Assembly: GCF_001529295.1 (NCBI RefSeq)
Contig: NZ_LLWK01000034.1
Coordinates: forward strand, 186,001 to 250,000
Length of the DNA stretch: 64,000 nucleotides
Direction: 5' to 3'
Source of the DNA: Flavobacterium sp. TAB 87
GTDB taxonomy: Bacteria > Bacteroidota > Bacteroidia > Flavobacteriales > Flavobacteriaceae
The notes beneath the pieces were generated by a model that worked only from the letters and a program-made list of their open reading frames with translations, was not told where the DNA came from and did no database searches. Positions 47,669 to 57,188 of the stretch are shown one piece after another. Position 1 is the first letter of the stretch, and every line of letters begins with the position of its first letter. Made by a program: the position numbers and the translations under genes.

Positions 47669-47827
47669 ATATTAATTTTTATTGTTTTAATCGCTGCTGT
47701 GTACTTAATCTAAATTAGAAATAAAGCCTAAAACTTAAACTTCGGTTTGAACCTAGTCTTGATTTTAGTAAACAATTGCACACTTATTTAACTACATCAC
47801 ACCGATTATTGAAGTCAAAATTAATAA

Positions 47828-50221
47828 TTATTCTCCGATAATATGAACTGAATTAAACTCTTTATTAACTATTAAAATATTTTCGAAGGTACTTGCATCA
47901 AAATTTGTAACCACATTATCTATTTCAATTGATTTAACTTTAAAAGGCAAACCAATTAAATTGATTCGATACTTCTCGTATGGTGTTTCAAATTTCCCCT
48001 CTTTATGCAACTGAATAATAAGATCATTGGATCTTCCTGTAGCTCGAAAAGATAAAAAACTGAAGCGGCCTTTGCGATGATCGTACCCATCGTGTGCATC
48101 TTCATATACTACCGATTTTTCTTTTCCTTCGAAATAATATAGATCTAAAGTTAATTCGTCAAAATCGATTTCACCTACATATTGTTGCACAGGATATTTT
48201 GGAATAATTGCCCCTGCTTTTACAAAAATAGGAATTTCATCTAGTTTCGTATCAATCCAAATTTCTTTACCGCCACTAACTACTTCATTGGTCCAATAGT
48301 TATACCAGGTACCACGCGGAACATACATGCGACGACCAACAGCATTAGGTTCTAAAATAGGACAAACCAACATTTGATTTCCAAAGATAAATTCATCATT
48401 TCGATAATGTGTCTGAATATCGTCCTGATCATAATAAACTAAAGGTTTTAGCATTGGTATTCCTTCTTCAATGTACTGCCAAAACATAGTGTACAAATAC
48501 GGTAATAATTGGTATCTTAAATTGACAAATTTTCGTGTAATAGCAATTACCTCATCGTCAAATGCCCAGGGTTCCTGGTTGCCGTGATCTCCCGAGGAAT
48601 GCGTACGGCAAAAAGGATGAAAAACACCCAACTGAATCCAACGTGCGTATAATTCGCCAGTTGGTTGTTCGGCGAAACCACCAATGTCAGAACCTGTAAA
48701 ACTCATTCCTGACAAACACAAGCGCTGCACCTGAATATTAGCAATCCACAAATGTTCCCAAGTCGCTACGTTATCTCCCGTCCATGACGAAGTATAGCGC
48801 TGCGCACCAGAGTAAGCAGAACGTGTTATAATAAAAGGACGCTTTGGATACGAGAACCTTTTTACACCGTGATATGTAGCTCGCGCCATTTGCGTACCGT
48901 AAATATTGTGTGCTTTGCGATGGCTGCAATGATTGCCATCATAACTGTGACGCACATCCATTGGAAATGTTTTATTGGGCACCTCCATAACGGCAGGCTC
49001 GTTCATGTCGTTCCACACCCCTTTTACACCAATATCCGAAATTAATTCTTTAAATAATCCCGCCCACCACTCGCGGACTTCTGGATTTGTATAATCAGGA
49101 AAGTTGCATTCACCAGGCCAAACTTTACCTTTCATATAAGGACCATCGGCTCTTTTACAGAAATAGTCTTTTTCCAAAGCTTCATTATATACCCAGTAAT
49201 TTTCGTCTATTTTAATTCCCGGATCAATAATTACAACTGTTTTAAAACCATCTTCCGCTAGCTCTGCGACCATTTTTTTAGGATCTGGAAAATGCTCTTT
49301 ATTCCATGTAAAACAACGAAACCCATCCATATAATCGATATCTAAATAAATAGCATCACACGGAATTTTAAGTTCTCTAAACTTTGCTGCAACTTCTTTT
49401 ACTTTACTTTCAGGATAATAACTCCACTTGCATTGGTGGTAACCCAAAGCCCAAAGGGGTGGTAATTCTGGCTTTCCGGTTAAGTGGGTATAAGTGGTTA
49501 CGACATCTTTTATTTCGGGACCGTAGATAAAATAATAATTCATTTCTCCTCCTTCTGCCCAAAAACTAGAGATGTTTCGGCGCTCGTGACAAAAATCAAA
49601 AAAAGTTCTAAAAGTATTATCAAAGAAAATTCCGTACGCTTGTTTATCATGTAAACCAATATAAAAAGGAACTACTTTGTAAAGCGGCTCTTGGTCTTTT
49701 TGATAGGCATATTGATCGGTAGCAAAATTTTCCAATCGCTTGCCTTTCAAATTCATGTGTGTCGCTTTATCTCCTAAACCATAATAAGATTCGCCATCTT
49801 GTGACAACTTACTAGTCTTAACAATGTTTCCGCCAAACTCATAATTTTCTTCCCAATGAAAACCAAGTTCGTCTTGAAGAATTACTTTATCATTTAAATC
49901 ATATATTACAAATCGAAGATCTACTTTTTGTATTTGACATTTTACTTTACTGGTCAATATTTCGTAATATTCTAGCTCTTCCGTTACCGTCAAATGGTTG
50001 TAACCGTGAGTTTGTGTATCATCAATTGCATACGAAAAATCATTGCTAAAATATCCTTTAGTAGTAAATCTAAACCGAAGTAAACTATCTCTTAAAACGG
50101 TTACTTTTAAAATTACTTTATTATCAGTATGAAAAGAAACCGAGTCCACTTCATATTTAAAAGAAGTTATTTTTGAAGGAAATAAATCTCCTTTATATTC
50201 TAATTCTGTATTTGTAATCAT
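47828..50221 (-). CDS. GH31 alpha-glucosidase
   Basis: A 797-residue glycoside hydrolase of family 31, which cuts glucose from the non-reducing ends of alpha-glucans. The nucleophile motif is KGVWNDMNEPAVM, the acid/base region is SWTGDNVATWEHLWI, and substrate-binding regions include IPCDAIYLDIDYMDGF and MSFTGSDIGGFAEQPTG. No signal peptide is visible, so it is cytoplasmic, unlike SusB-type enzymes. It is the last gene after glgA-glgC-glgB on the same strand, 198 bases beyond glgB and behind a hairpin, so it may be partly or separately transcribed. Confidence 0.93.
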   Translation of the reverse strand: MITNTELEYKGDLFPSKITSFKYEVDSVSFHTDNKVILKVTVLRDSLLRFRFTTKGYFSNDFSYAIDDTQTHGYNHLTVTEELEYYEILTSKVKCQIQKVDLRFVIYDLNDKVILQDELGFHWEENYEFGGNIVKTSKLSQDGESYYGLGDKATHMNLKGKRLENFATDQYAYQKDQEPLYKVVPFYIGLHDKQAYGIFFDNTFRTFFDFCHERRNISSFWAEGGEMNYYFIYGPEIKDVVTTYTHLTGKPELPPLWALGYHQCKWSYYPESKVKEVAAKFRELKIPCDAIYLDIDYMDGFRCFTWNKEHFPDPKKMVAELAEDGFKTVVIIDPGIKIDENYWVYNEALEKDYFCKRADGPYMKGKVWPGECNFPDYTNPEVREWWAGLFKELISDIGVKGVWNDMNEPAVMEVPNKTFPMDVRHSYDGNHCSHRKAHNIYGTQMARATYHGVKRFSYPKRPFIITRSAYSGAQRYTSSWTGDNVATWEHLWIANIQVQRLCLSGMSFTGSDIGGFAEQPTGELYARWIQLGVFHPFCRTHSSGDHGNQEPWAFDDEVIAITRKFVNLRYQLLPYLYTMFWQYIEEGIPMLKPLVYYDQDDIQTHYRNDEFIFGNQMLVCPILEPNAVGRRMYVPRGTWYNYWTNEVVSGGKEIWIDTKLDEIPIFVKAGAIIPKYPVQQYVGEIDFDELTLDLYYFEGKEKSVVYEDAHDGYDHRKGRFSFLSFRATGRSNDLIIQLHKEGKFETPYEKYRINLIGLPFKVKSIEIDNVVTNFDASTFENILIVNKEFNSVHIIGE

Positions 50222-50390
50222 CTTAACATCTTTTAAATTAAACTTGCTTGTGGTCTTCCAAACTTACGAAAAAGCAAGCATAACATTAGTAAAATCAATA
50301 TAAATCGACGAAAACGATGTATATACTAATTTTTTAATATTTTACTTAATTATAATCGGACAACACTAAGAATTTGTGTGATTTGGAAGA

Positions 50391-50418
50391 AATAATGCGG
50401 AATTACGTCCGCATTATT
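50391..50418 (-). terminator. Hairpin after glgB
   Basis: An 11-bp stem (50391-50401 with 50408-50418) lies directly after the glgB stop on the minus strand. The following tract is poor in T, so it may reduce and not stop transcription into the GH31 gene. Confidence 0.6.
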
Positions 50419-50419
50419 T

Positions 50420-52327
50420 TTACTGTTTTGCTTTTAAAACAATAATACTCAAAGGTGGTAAAGTAACTGCAACCGAAAAATTCCGATCATGGTATGGAAT
50501 AGAATCTGGATTTATTGTAGATGCATTTTGAATATTGCTTCCTCCATAGATTTCTAAATCGGTGTTGAAAATTTCTTTTAATTGAAGCTCTTTACTAACT
50601 CCAATTCTGTAGTCGTATCGAACCACTTCGGTAAAATTACAGATGATAATTACGCTGTCATCTGGATTATTTCCATGACGCATAAACGAAAGTACCGCAT
50701 TGTCATGATCACCGTAATTAATCCATTCAAAACCTCCCGCTTCAAATTGCTTTTCGTATAAAGCTGGTTGCTTTTTATATAAAGAATTTAAATCCATAAT
50801 TACTTTCTGAATTCCTTTATGGTATCCATTTTCCAATATATGCCAGTCTAAACTTTGTTCAAAATTCCATTCGTTACTTTGGGCAAACTCGTCTCCCATA
50901 AACAATAACTTGGCTCCTGGATGTGCAAACATATAGCCATACAGCAAACGCAGATTGGCAAATTTTTGCCACTCGTCACCTGTCATCCTGTTCAAGATCG
51001 ATTTTTTACCATACACAACCTCATCGTGTGATAAGGGAAGCATAAAATTTTCGGAAAACACATACTGCATCGAAAAAGTCAAATCATCTTGATGATACTT
51101 TCGGTACACGGTTTCTTTCTGAAAATAATTTAAAGTGTCGTGCATCCAACCCATCATCCATTTCATTCCAAAACCCAAACCACCCGAAAATGTTGGATGA
51201 GAAACCATTGGATAGGAAGTACTTTCTTCGGCAATAGTTTGAACTCCTTCAAAATTAGCGTACACCGCTTCATTAAATTCTTTTAAAAAACTAATGGTGT
51301 CTAAATTCTCTCTTCCTCCATAAATATTGGGTTCCCACTCCCCTTCGTTTCTAGAATAATCCAAATACAACATTGAGGCAACCGCATCTACTCTCAATCC
51401 ATCAATATGATAATGCTGCAGCCAAAACAACGCATTACTAATTAGAAAGGAACGAACTTCATTTCGTCCATAATTAAAAATTAAACTTTTCCAATCCGGA
51501 TGATAGCCTTTGCGTTTATCTGGGTGCTCGTATAAATTAGAACCATCAAAAAAGCCTAAACCGTGCGGATCTTCAGGAAAATGAGATGGAACCCAGTCTA
51601 AGATTACTCCAATTCCTGCTTGATGCAGCTTATCTACCAAAAACATAAAATCTTGCGGTTGTCCGAAACGAGAAGTTGGTGCAAAATATCCAACAAGTTG
51701 ATAGCCCCATGAGGGATCATAAGGAAACTCCATCACTGGCATAAACTCTACGTGAGTGAAGCCCATTTTGGAAACATACGCAACTAAATCTTCTGCAAAC
51801 TCAATATAAGTCAAAAATCGATTTTCAGAACCATGCCTCTTCCATGAACCCAGATGAACTTCATAAACAGAATAAGGCTTGTCCAAATCATTGTGCGATT
51901 TTCTGTTGTGCATCCAGTTTGAATCATTCCATTGATTTTCTAAACTCCAAACAATCGATGCCGTTTGCGATGGTTTTTGACAAAAAAAAGCAAAAGGATC
52001 TGCTTTTTCGGTGTGCAAGCCTGCAGTAGATTCAATACTAAATTTATAAAGTGATCCTTTATTTACATTTGGAATAAAACCTTCCCAAATACCCGAAGAA
52101 TCCCAACGAACATTCAGTTTATGTTCATGTGACGTCCAATAATTAAAATCACCTACCACCGAAACCGATTTTGCAGAAGGTGCCCAAACGGAAAAATAAA
52201 CGCCCTCTTGACCATCAACCTCAACTAGGTGCGCACCTAATTTTTCGTACAGTCGATAGTGTTTTCCTGCTTTGAATAATTGGATATCAAAATCACTAAA
52301 AAGAGAATAAGTGCTAACTTTGTTCAT
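50420..52327 (-). CDS. glgB: Glycogen branching enzyme
   Basis: A 635-residue GH13 enzyme that forms alpha-1,6 branches in glycogen. An N-terminal CBM48 region (GVYFSVWAPSAKSVSVVGDF) is followed by the catalytic barrel with DWVPSHFPEDPHGL, the nucleophile region GLRVDAVASMLYLDYSR, the acid EESTSYPMVS and LPLSHDEVVYGK. The domain just after CBM48 is the short form common to Bacteroidota. It follows glgC by 41 bases in the glgA-glgC-glgB order. Confidence 0.96.
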   Translation of the reverse strand: MNKVSTYSLFSDFDIQLFKAGKHYRLYEKLGAHLVEVDGQEGVYFSVWAPSAKSVSVVGDFNYWTSHEHKLNVRWDSSGIWEGFIPNVNKGSLYKFSIESTAGLHTEKADPFAFFCQKPSQTASIVWSLENQWNDSNWMHNRKSHNDLDKPYSVYEVHLGSWKRHGSENRFLTYIEFAEDLVAYVSKMGFTHVEFMPVMEFPYDPSWGYQLVGYFAPTSRFGQPQDFMFLVDKLHQAGIGVILDWVPSHFPEDPHGLGFFDGSNLYEHPDKRKGYHPDWKSLIFNYGRNEVRSFLISNALFWLQHYHIDGLRVDAVASMLYLDYSRNEGEWEPNIYGGRENLDTISFLKEFNEAVYANFEGVQTIAEESTSYPMVSHPTFSGGLGFGMKWMMGWMHDTLNYFQKETVYRKYHQDDLTFSMQYVFSENFMLPLSHDEVVYGKKSILNRMTGDEWQKFANLRLLYGYMFAHPGAKLLFMGDEFAQSNEWNFEQSLDWHILENGYHKGIQKVIMDLNSLYKKQPALYEKQFEAGGFEWINYGDHDNAVLSFMRHGNNPDDSVIIICNFTEVVRYDYRIGVSKELQLKEIFNTDLEIYGGSNIQNASTINPDSIPYHDRNFSVAVTLPPLSIIVLKAKQ

Positions 52328-52368
52328 AAGAGGTTTTTAAGAAAATCGTTTTACAACGTTCCGATTGT

Positions 52369-53649
52369 TTATTCAATTTTAAAATTATCTGGTAGCAATA
52401 CTCCTTTTTTAACTACTACGATTCCGTCTTTAATGCTGTATAAATCTGTTGTAGCATCTTGTAAATGCTTACCTCCGTTGATGTACACATTATTTCCGAT
52501 ACGAACATCTTTGTCTATCAGTGCGTTTTTTATCATACAATTACAGCCAATGCCAACCAACGGAATATTTTGGGCATTATCGCTATTGATTTCCTCAATG
52601 TCTTGGTAAAAATCGTTACCCATTACATAGCAGTTTTCGATAATCGTTCCTTCTCCTATTCGAGCTCTAATTCCTATTATAGACTTCTTAATTTCGCGAG
52701 CATTGATAATACTTCCATCAGAAATTAAAGATTGACTGATTAAAGAATTTCTAAATTTAGAAGGCGGCAGTAAACGCGGACGAGTAAAAATTTTATTGTC
52801 GTTGTCAAACAAATTGAATTGCGGTATATCATCGGTTAAACCAATGTTTGCCTCAAAGAACGAATCAATATTTCCAATATCGGTCCAATATCCTTCATAT
52901 TGATAGCTCAGAATTTTATGTTTATCAACAGCTTGCGGAATAATTTCTTTACCAAAATCCTTGGTTCCTTGATCGGCCATTATTTCTTGCAATAATTGTC
53001 GATTGAAAATATAAATTCCCATCGAAGCCAAGTATTTTTTACCTTGCGAAAACATTTCTGTACTTACCTCCGACTCCCATTCTGGCAAAAGCGAAGCAGC
53101 TGGTTTTTCGATAAAAGCTTCAATAATATTCTCACTGTTTGTTTTTAAAATTCCAAATTCGGGAGCATCTTTAGCATTTACCGGCAAAGTCGCAATAGAA
53201 ATATCAGCATCATTAGCAATATGTGCTTCTAACATTTCGTTAAAATCCATTTGATACAATTGATCTCCCGATAAAATCAGTGCATGGTCGAAATCATGTT
53301 TTACAAAATGCGACATGCATTGTCTAACTGCATCGGCAGTACCTTGAAACCAAGTCGGATTGTCGGGCGTTTGTTCGGCTGCCAGAATATCTACAAATGA
53401 TTCGCTAAACATGCTAAAGTTAAAGGTATTCTTGATATGTGCATTAAGCGAAGCTGAATTGAACTGCGTTAGCACAAATATTTTATAAATATTAGAGTTC
53501 AGGCAATTGGAAATGGGAATATCTACCAAACGGTATTTTCCACCAATGGGAACCGCGGGTTTCGAACGTGTTTCTGTAAGCGGAAACAAACGAGATCCTT
53601 GTCCGCCTCCTAATATAATCGCGATAACTTTTTTCTTCTTAGTTTTCAT
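52369..53649 (-). CDS. glgC: ADP-glucose synthase
   Basis: A 426-residue enzyme that makes ADP-glucose from glucose-1-phosphate and ATP, the regulated step of glycogen synthesis. The nucleotide motif is LGGGQGSRLFPLTETRSKPA, then KYRLVDIPISNCLNS, the metal region ILSGDQLYQMD and the sugar site IEAFIEKPA. The C-terminal part is a left-handed beta helix (RARIGEGTIIENCYVMG). Its start overlaps the glgA stop by 11 bases, so the two are translationally coupled. Confidence 0.96.
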   Translation of the reverse strand: MKTKKKKVIAIILGGGQGSRLFPLTETRSKPAVPIGGKYRLVDIPISNCLNSNIYKIFVLTQFNSASLNAHIKNTFNFSMFSESFVDILAAEQTPDNPTWFQGTADAVRQCMSHFVKHDFDHALILSGDQLYQMDFNEMLEAHIANDADISIATLPVNAKDAPEFGILKTNSENIIEAFIEKPAASLLPEWESEVSTEMFSQGKKYLASMGIYIFNRQLLQEIMADQGTKDFGKEIIPQAVDKHKILSYQYEGYWTDIGNIDSFFEANIGLTDDIPQFNLFDNDNKIFTRPRLLPPSKFRNSLISQSLISDGSIINAREIKKSIIGIRARIGEGTIIENCYVMGNDFYQDIEEINSDNAQNIPLVGIGCNCMIKNALIDKDVRIGNNVYINGGKHLQDATTDLYSIKDGIVVVKKGVLLPDNFKIE

Positions 53650-55063
53650 TTTCTAAAATTGTTTGGTATGTTTTTATATATTCTTCGCAAACGCGCTCCC
53701 ACGAATGGTCGGTTTGCATTCCCTTTATTCTTATTTTTTCAAAATCAGTTGTACGGTTGTACAGTTTAATTGCTCTATCTATGGAATGACAAATATCTGT
53801 AACCGAAGCTTGCTCATGGCATATTCCATTACCGTTATCGCCAAAATCTGTAATTGTATCCTTTAGTCCGCCAGTTCTTCTCACAATTGGTACCGCACCG
53901 TATCGTAATGAATACATTTGATTCAATCCGCAAGGTTCTACTCGAGACGGCATAATTAAAAAATCAGAACTAGCATACACCAAATGCGCCAAATTCTCAT
54001 CGTACCCGATAAATGTATTGTAATTACCAGCGTAAGGAGTTACCAAATCTTTAAGTTGTTGTTCGATGTCTTTTCGTCCAGAACCTAAAATTAATATGTT
54101 TAATTCTCGATTATTCTCTTTCATTGCCAAAGCAATAACTTGTGGGAGTAAATCGCCACCTTTCTCCTCAAACAACCTTCCTATAAAACTAAATAACGGT
54201 TTTGTTCTGTCGAGATTAAATCTTTCGCAAAGTGCGTCTTTATTTGCTTGCTTCCCTTTTATGAAAGAAGTTGAATCGTAATTTTTGGCAATCATAGTAT
54301 CCGTCGCTGGATTCCATAGTTCTGTATCAATTCCGTTTAAGATTCCTTTTGATTTGCTTTGGACTGATCGAAATAGCGACTCTAGACCGTTAGCATACTT
54401 GTTTATTTCATCTAAATACGAAGGAGAAACGGTCGTAACTGCATTGGCACATTTAACCGCGACTGCCAAAGAGTTTATGCAATTATCCCATTCTAAAACA
54501 TTCTCATAAACACTATCAAATTGCGGAATGTAATGCATTTTATTTAATGCAAATTGCCCTTGATACAAACCGTTGTGTATCGTAATGACAGAGGCAATCT
54601 TTCTTAATTTTTTATATTTAAAAGAAAAGTGCATCATAAACGGAATAAGACCCGAATGATGATCGTGACAATTGATTACCGTTGGCAGCTCCTTTAAAGT
54701 AATTAACCAATCTAGCGCAGCGATTTGAAAGCTTAAAAACCGTTCGGTATCATCGTCATATCCATAAATTGTATTACGATGAAACAACTCATCAATTTGT
54801 AATAGATACAAATCGTATCCTAACTTTCCTGTAGTTTCTTTAACGACAGAAAACGGGTACTTTAAATCTCCTAAGACTACCGTGCTTGTATAAACTTCGG
54901 TAAAGCTATTTTCTTGGATAAAAGAAGTTGCATAGGCTGGTAAGATAACCGACGCTTGATGTCCCGCTTTTTGCTGGTATTTTGGTAATGCTCCAACAAC
55001 ATCGGCCAAGCCGCCAACTTTTGCCATCGGATAACATTCGGCACTAATATGTATTATTTTCAT
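53639..55063 (-). CDS. glgA: Glycogen synthase
   Basis: A 474-residue GT5 glycosyltransferase that extends alpha-1,4-glucan chains from ADP-glucose. The N-terminal Lys-containing motif is AKVGGLADVVGALPKYQQ, followed by NCHDHHSGLIPF and TIHNGLYQGQF. The C-terminal donor site is FSFIGRLFEEKGGDLLP and MPSRVEPCGLNQMYSLRYG. It is the first gene of the glycogen operon. The leader of about 55 bases contains no clear promoter box of the TAnnTTTG type. Confidence 0.96.
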   Translation of the reverse strand: MKIIHISAECYPMAKVGGLADVVGALPKYQQKAGHQASVILPAYATSFIQENSFTEVYTSTVVLGDLKYPFSVVKETTGKLGYDLYLLQIDELFHRNTIYGYDDDTERFLSFQIAALDWLITLKELPTVINCHDHHSGLIPFMMHFSFKYKKLRKIASVITIHNGLYQGQFALNKMHYIPQFDSVYENVLEWDNCINSLAVAVKCANAVTTVSPSYLDEINKYANGLESLFRSVQSKSKGILNGIDTELWNPATDTMIAKNYDSTSFIKGKQANKDALCERFNLDRTKPLFSFIGRLFEEKGGDLLPQVIALAMKENNRELNILILGSGRKDIEQQLKDLVTPYAGNYNTFIGYDENLAHLVYASSDFLIMPSRVEPCGLNQMYSLRYGAVPIVRRTGGLKDTITDFGDNGNGICHEQASVTDICHSIDRAIKLYNRTTDFEKIRIKGMQTDHSWERVCEEYIKTYQTILENEN

Positions 55064-55145
55064 GGGTAATTAAGATTGAACACACAACCAATTATAATAA
55101 AATGTAAAAAAATGTATTGTGTTTGCTAATTGTACTACTTTTATG

Positions 55146-55163
55146 TTTCCTAAAATTAGGAAA
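55146..55163. repeat. Perfect palindrome before the hydrolase gene
   Basis: TTTCCTAA and TTAGGAAA (8-bp arms, loop AA) lie 40 bases before the preferred ATG. It could be a regulator binding site if the gene begins at 55203. Confidence 0.45.
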
Positions 55164-55202
55164 AAAATACCACAAATTATTCGTCAAAAAAATATTATTA
55201 AA

Positions 55203-56072
55203 ATGCCAAAAAAAGCACTCAATCCTAAGCAATCTTTAAAAATTCCGCAAGCTATTTTACTAACGAGCAAATTTTTATCGAATGTATCTCCTAAATTGAT
55301 GACGAAATTTGCTGCGAAATTATTTACATCTCCCATAAAACATAAAATTCCGAAACGAGAACTGCAAATGGATGCCCAAAGTGTTCAAACAAAATTTAAG
55401 GTTCCTTCGATTCAAAAAGAAATCAATGTCTATCAATACGGTAAAAGTGACAAAAAAATATTGCTTGTGCACGGTTGGTCAGGTCGCGGTACACAATTAT
55501 TTAAAATTGCTGATGCGCTATGCAAAAAGGGATATGAAACAATAAGTTTCGATGCTCCAGCGCACGGAAAATCTCCAGGAAATGCAACTATGATGCTCGA
55601 CTTTATTGCTTCTATCTTAGCGCTAGAGAAAAAATTTGGCCCGTTTGAGGCCGCAATTGGCCATTCGTTAGGTGGGATGTCTGTTGCCAATGCAATTAGT
55701 ACTGGTCTACAAGTTAAAAGTGCTGTTCTCATCGGAAGTGGTGACATCGTTCAAGATATTTTAAATGATTTTGTTGCAAAATTAAAAATCGATCCTATTT
55801 ACAGTAGTAAACTTTGTACCTATTTTGAAAGTAGATTACATGACAAAATGGACGATTATTCAGCATATCGTGCGGCACAAAAAATCGAAATTCCAGTTTT
55901 AGTCATACACGATACAGATGATCCAGAGGTTTCGGTAAAAGCCGGTAAAAATATCTATAAGAATCTAAAAAACGGAAAATTATTAATTACCAATGGTTTA
56001 GGACATCGCAAAATTTTGGGTGACGAAGCAGTAATAACTACTACTTTAGAATTTATCGAAAATAATAACTAA
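55203..56072 (+). CDS. Alpha/beta hydrolase of unknown substrate
   Basis: A 289-residue alpha/beta hydrolase. It has the oxyanion motif LLVHGWSGRGTQLFK, the nucleophile elbow IGHSLGGMSVAN with Ser, the acid HDTDDPEV and the catalytic His in NGLGHRKILGD. The basic N-terminal stretch (PKKALNPKQSLKIPQ) is unusual. Three starts are possible: GTG 55119, ATG 55143 and ATG 55203. I prefer 55203 because the earlier part is very Lys/Ile-rich and holds a palindrome that looks like an operator. It is 30 bases upstream of msrB. Confidence 0.85.
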   Translation: MPKKALNPKQSLKIPQAILLTSKFLSNVSPKLMTKFAAKLFTSPIKHKIPKRELQMDAQSVQTKFKVPSIQKEINVYQYGKSDKKILLVHGWSGRGTQLFKIADALCKKGYETISFDAPAHGKSPGNATMMLDFIASILALEKKFGPFEAAIGHSLGGMSVANAISTGLQVKSAVLIGSGDIVQDILNDFVAKLKIDPIYSSKLCTYFESRLHDKMDDYSAYRAAQKIEIPVLVIHDTDDPEVSVKAGKNIYKNLKNGKLLITNGLGHRKILGDEAVITTTLEFIENNN

Positions 56073-56102
56073 CTTTATTTTAGTTAAATTAAAACTACAA
56101 TT

Positions 56103-56492
56103 ATGAAATACAATATAGAAAAGTCAGATCAAGAATGGAAAGAGCAACTGGGTGATGATCGCTTTCACGTTCTGCGTCAGAAAGGAACGGAAAGACCACA
56201 TACTGGACAATATAATCTTCATTATGAAAATGGAACCTACGCTTGTGGCGCTTGTGGAGAAGCTTTATTCGAAAGTAAAGCTAAATTTGATGCACATTGT
56301 GGTTGGCCATCTTTTGATGAATCTATTCCTGGCAAAGTTGAATATTTAACTGATGTAACGTACGGAATGAAACGTACCGAAATAGTTTGTGCCAATTGCG
56401 GCAGTCATTTAGGTCACGTTTTTGACGATGGACCAAGTGAAACGGGACAACGATATTGTGTGAATTCTTTATCGATTGATTTTAAAGAATAA
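56103..56492 (+). CDS. msrB: Peptide methionine-R-sulfoxide reductase
   Basis: A 129-residue cytoplasmic enzyme that repairs R-form methionine sulfoxide. It has the zinc Cys pairs CGACGEALF and CANCGSHLGHVFDDGP, the conserved GWPSFDESIPGKVEY, and the catalytic Cys in RYCVNSLSIDF near the C-terminus. The length matches stand-alone MsrB. It lies 2 bases before nth on the same strand, and both repair oxidative damage, so co-transcription fits. Confidence 0.97.
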   Translation: MKYNIEKSDQEWKEQLGDDRFHVLRQKGTERPHTGQYNLHYENGTYACGACGEALFESKAKFDAHCGWPSFDESIPGKVEYLTDVTYGMKRTEIVCANCGSHLGHVFDDGPSETGQRYCVNSLSIDFKE

Positions 56493-56494
56493 AA

Positions 56495-57139
56495 ATGGAT
56501 TTATTTGACGAGACTATAGATTGGGAAACCAAACTACAACCTATTTTACAAAAGTATAAGGGACGAAAACACCCTTTAGAGTACCAAAACACCTATCAAC
56601 TGTTGGTTATGGTAGTTCTATCAGCACAAGATTCTGATGCGAACATTAATAAAATTGCACCTGAACTATTTGCCGCTTTTCCGAATATGGAAAGTCTTTC
56701 TGTTTCTAGCGTAGAAGCAATTATTCCGCATATTGCAACGGTACGTAATTTTGGAAATAAGGCGAAGTGGTTGCTTGACACCGCACAAACCATTGAGAAA
56801 GATGATGCAATTCCGATGAATTTAAATGATTTGGTGAAATTAAAAGGAATTGGTAGAAAATCGGCAAATGTTATTCTGCACGAATCGCATAAACCTGCTG
56901 AAGGAATAATTGCAGATTTACATGTAATTCGAGTAGCACCTAGAATCGGAATTATTCCTGAAACTAAAGATGGAGTAAAAGCGGAAAAATTATTAATGGA
57001 AGCTCTTCCAAAATCAATTTGGAATACCATAGGTATGGCAATTTCTTTTTTAGGAAGAGAAACTTGTCGACCTAAACCAAAATGCGAAGAATGTCTGCTT
57101 AAAAAAGAGTGTTTGTATTATCAAACGCATCAACTGTAG
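56495..57139 (+). CDS. nth: Endonuclease III-like DNA glycosylase
   Basis: A 214-residue base-excision repair enzyme of the Nth/HhH-GPD family. The helix-hairpin-helix is KLKGIGRKSANVILHE with the catalytic Lys, and the catalytic Asp is in IIADLHVIRVAPRIG. The iron-sulfur cluster ligands are CRPKPKCEECLLKKEC at the C-terminus. The usual LLSAQTTD region reads VLSAQDSDANINK, a variant seen in Bacteroidota. It follows msrB by two bases. A hairpin spans its stop codon. Confidence 0.92.
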   Translation: MDLFDETIDWETKLQPILQKYKGRKHPLEYQNTYQLLVMVVLSAQDSDANINKIAPELFAAFPNMESLSVSSVEAIIPHIATVRNFGNKAKWLLDTAQTIEKDDAIPMNLNDLVKLKGIGRKSANVILHESHKPAEGIIADLHVIRVAPRIGIIPETKDGVKAEKLLMEALPKSIWNTIGMAISFLGRETCRPKPKCEECLLKKECLYYQTHQL

Positions 57140-57155
57140 TTCATGCGTTTGATAA
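57118..57155 (+). terminator. Hairpin spanning the nth stop codon
   Basis: A perfect 13-bp inverted repeat (57118-57130 with 57143-57155) has the nth stop codon in its 12-base loop. No T run follows, so it may stabilise the mRNA end or stop only weakly. Confidence 0.55.
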
Positions 57156-57188
57156 TAAAAGCTTTTAGACACTGTTTAAAAGCATAAA

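Noticed and set aside
56596..57030. 144-codon minus-strand frame
   Set aside because: It is antisense to nth and has no motif of its own.
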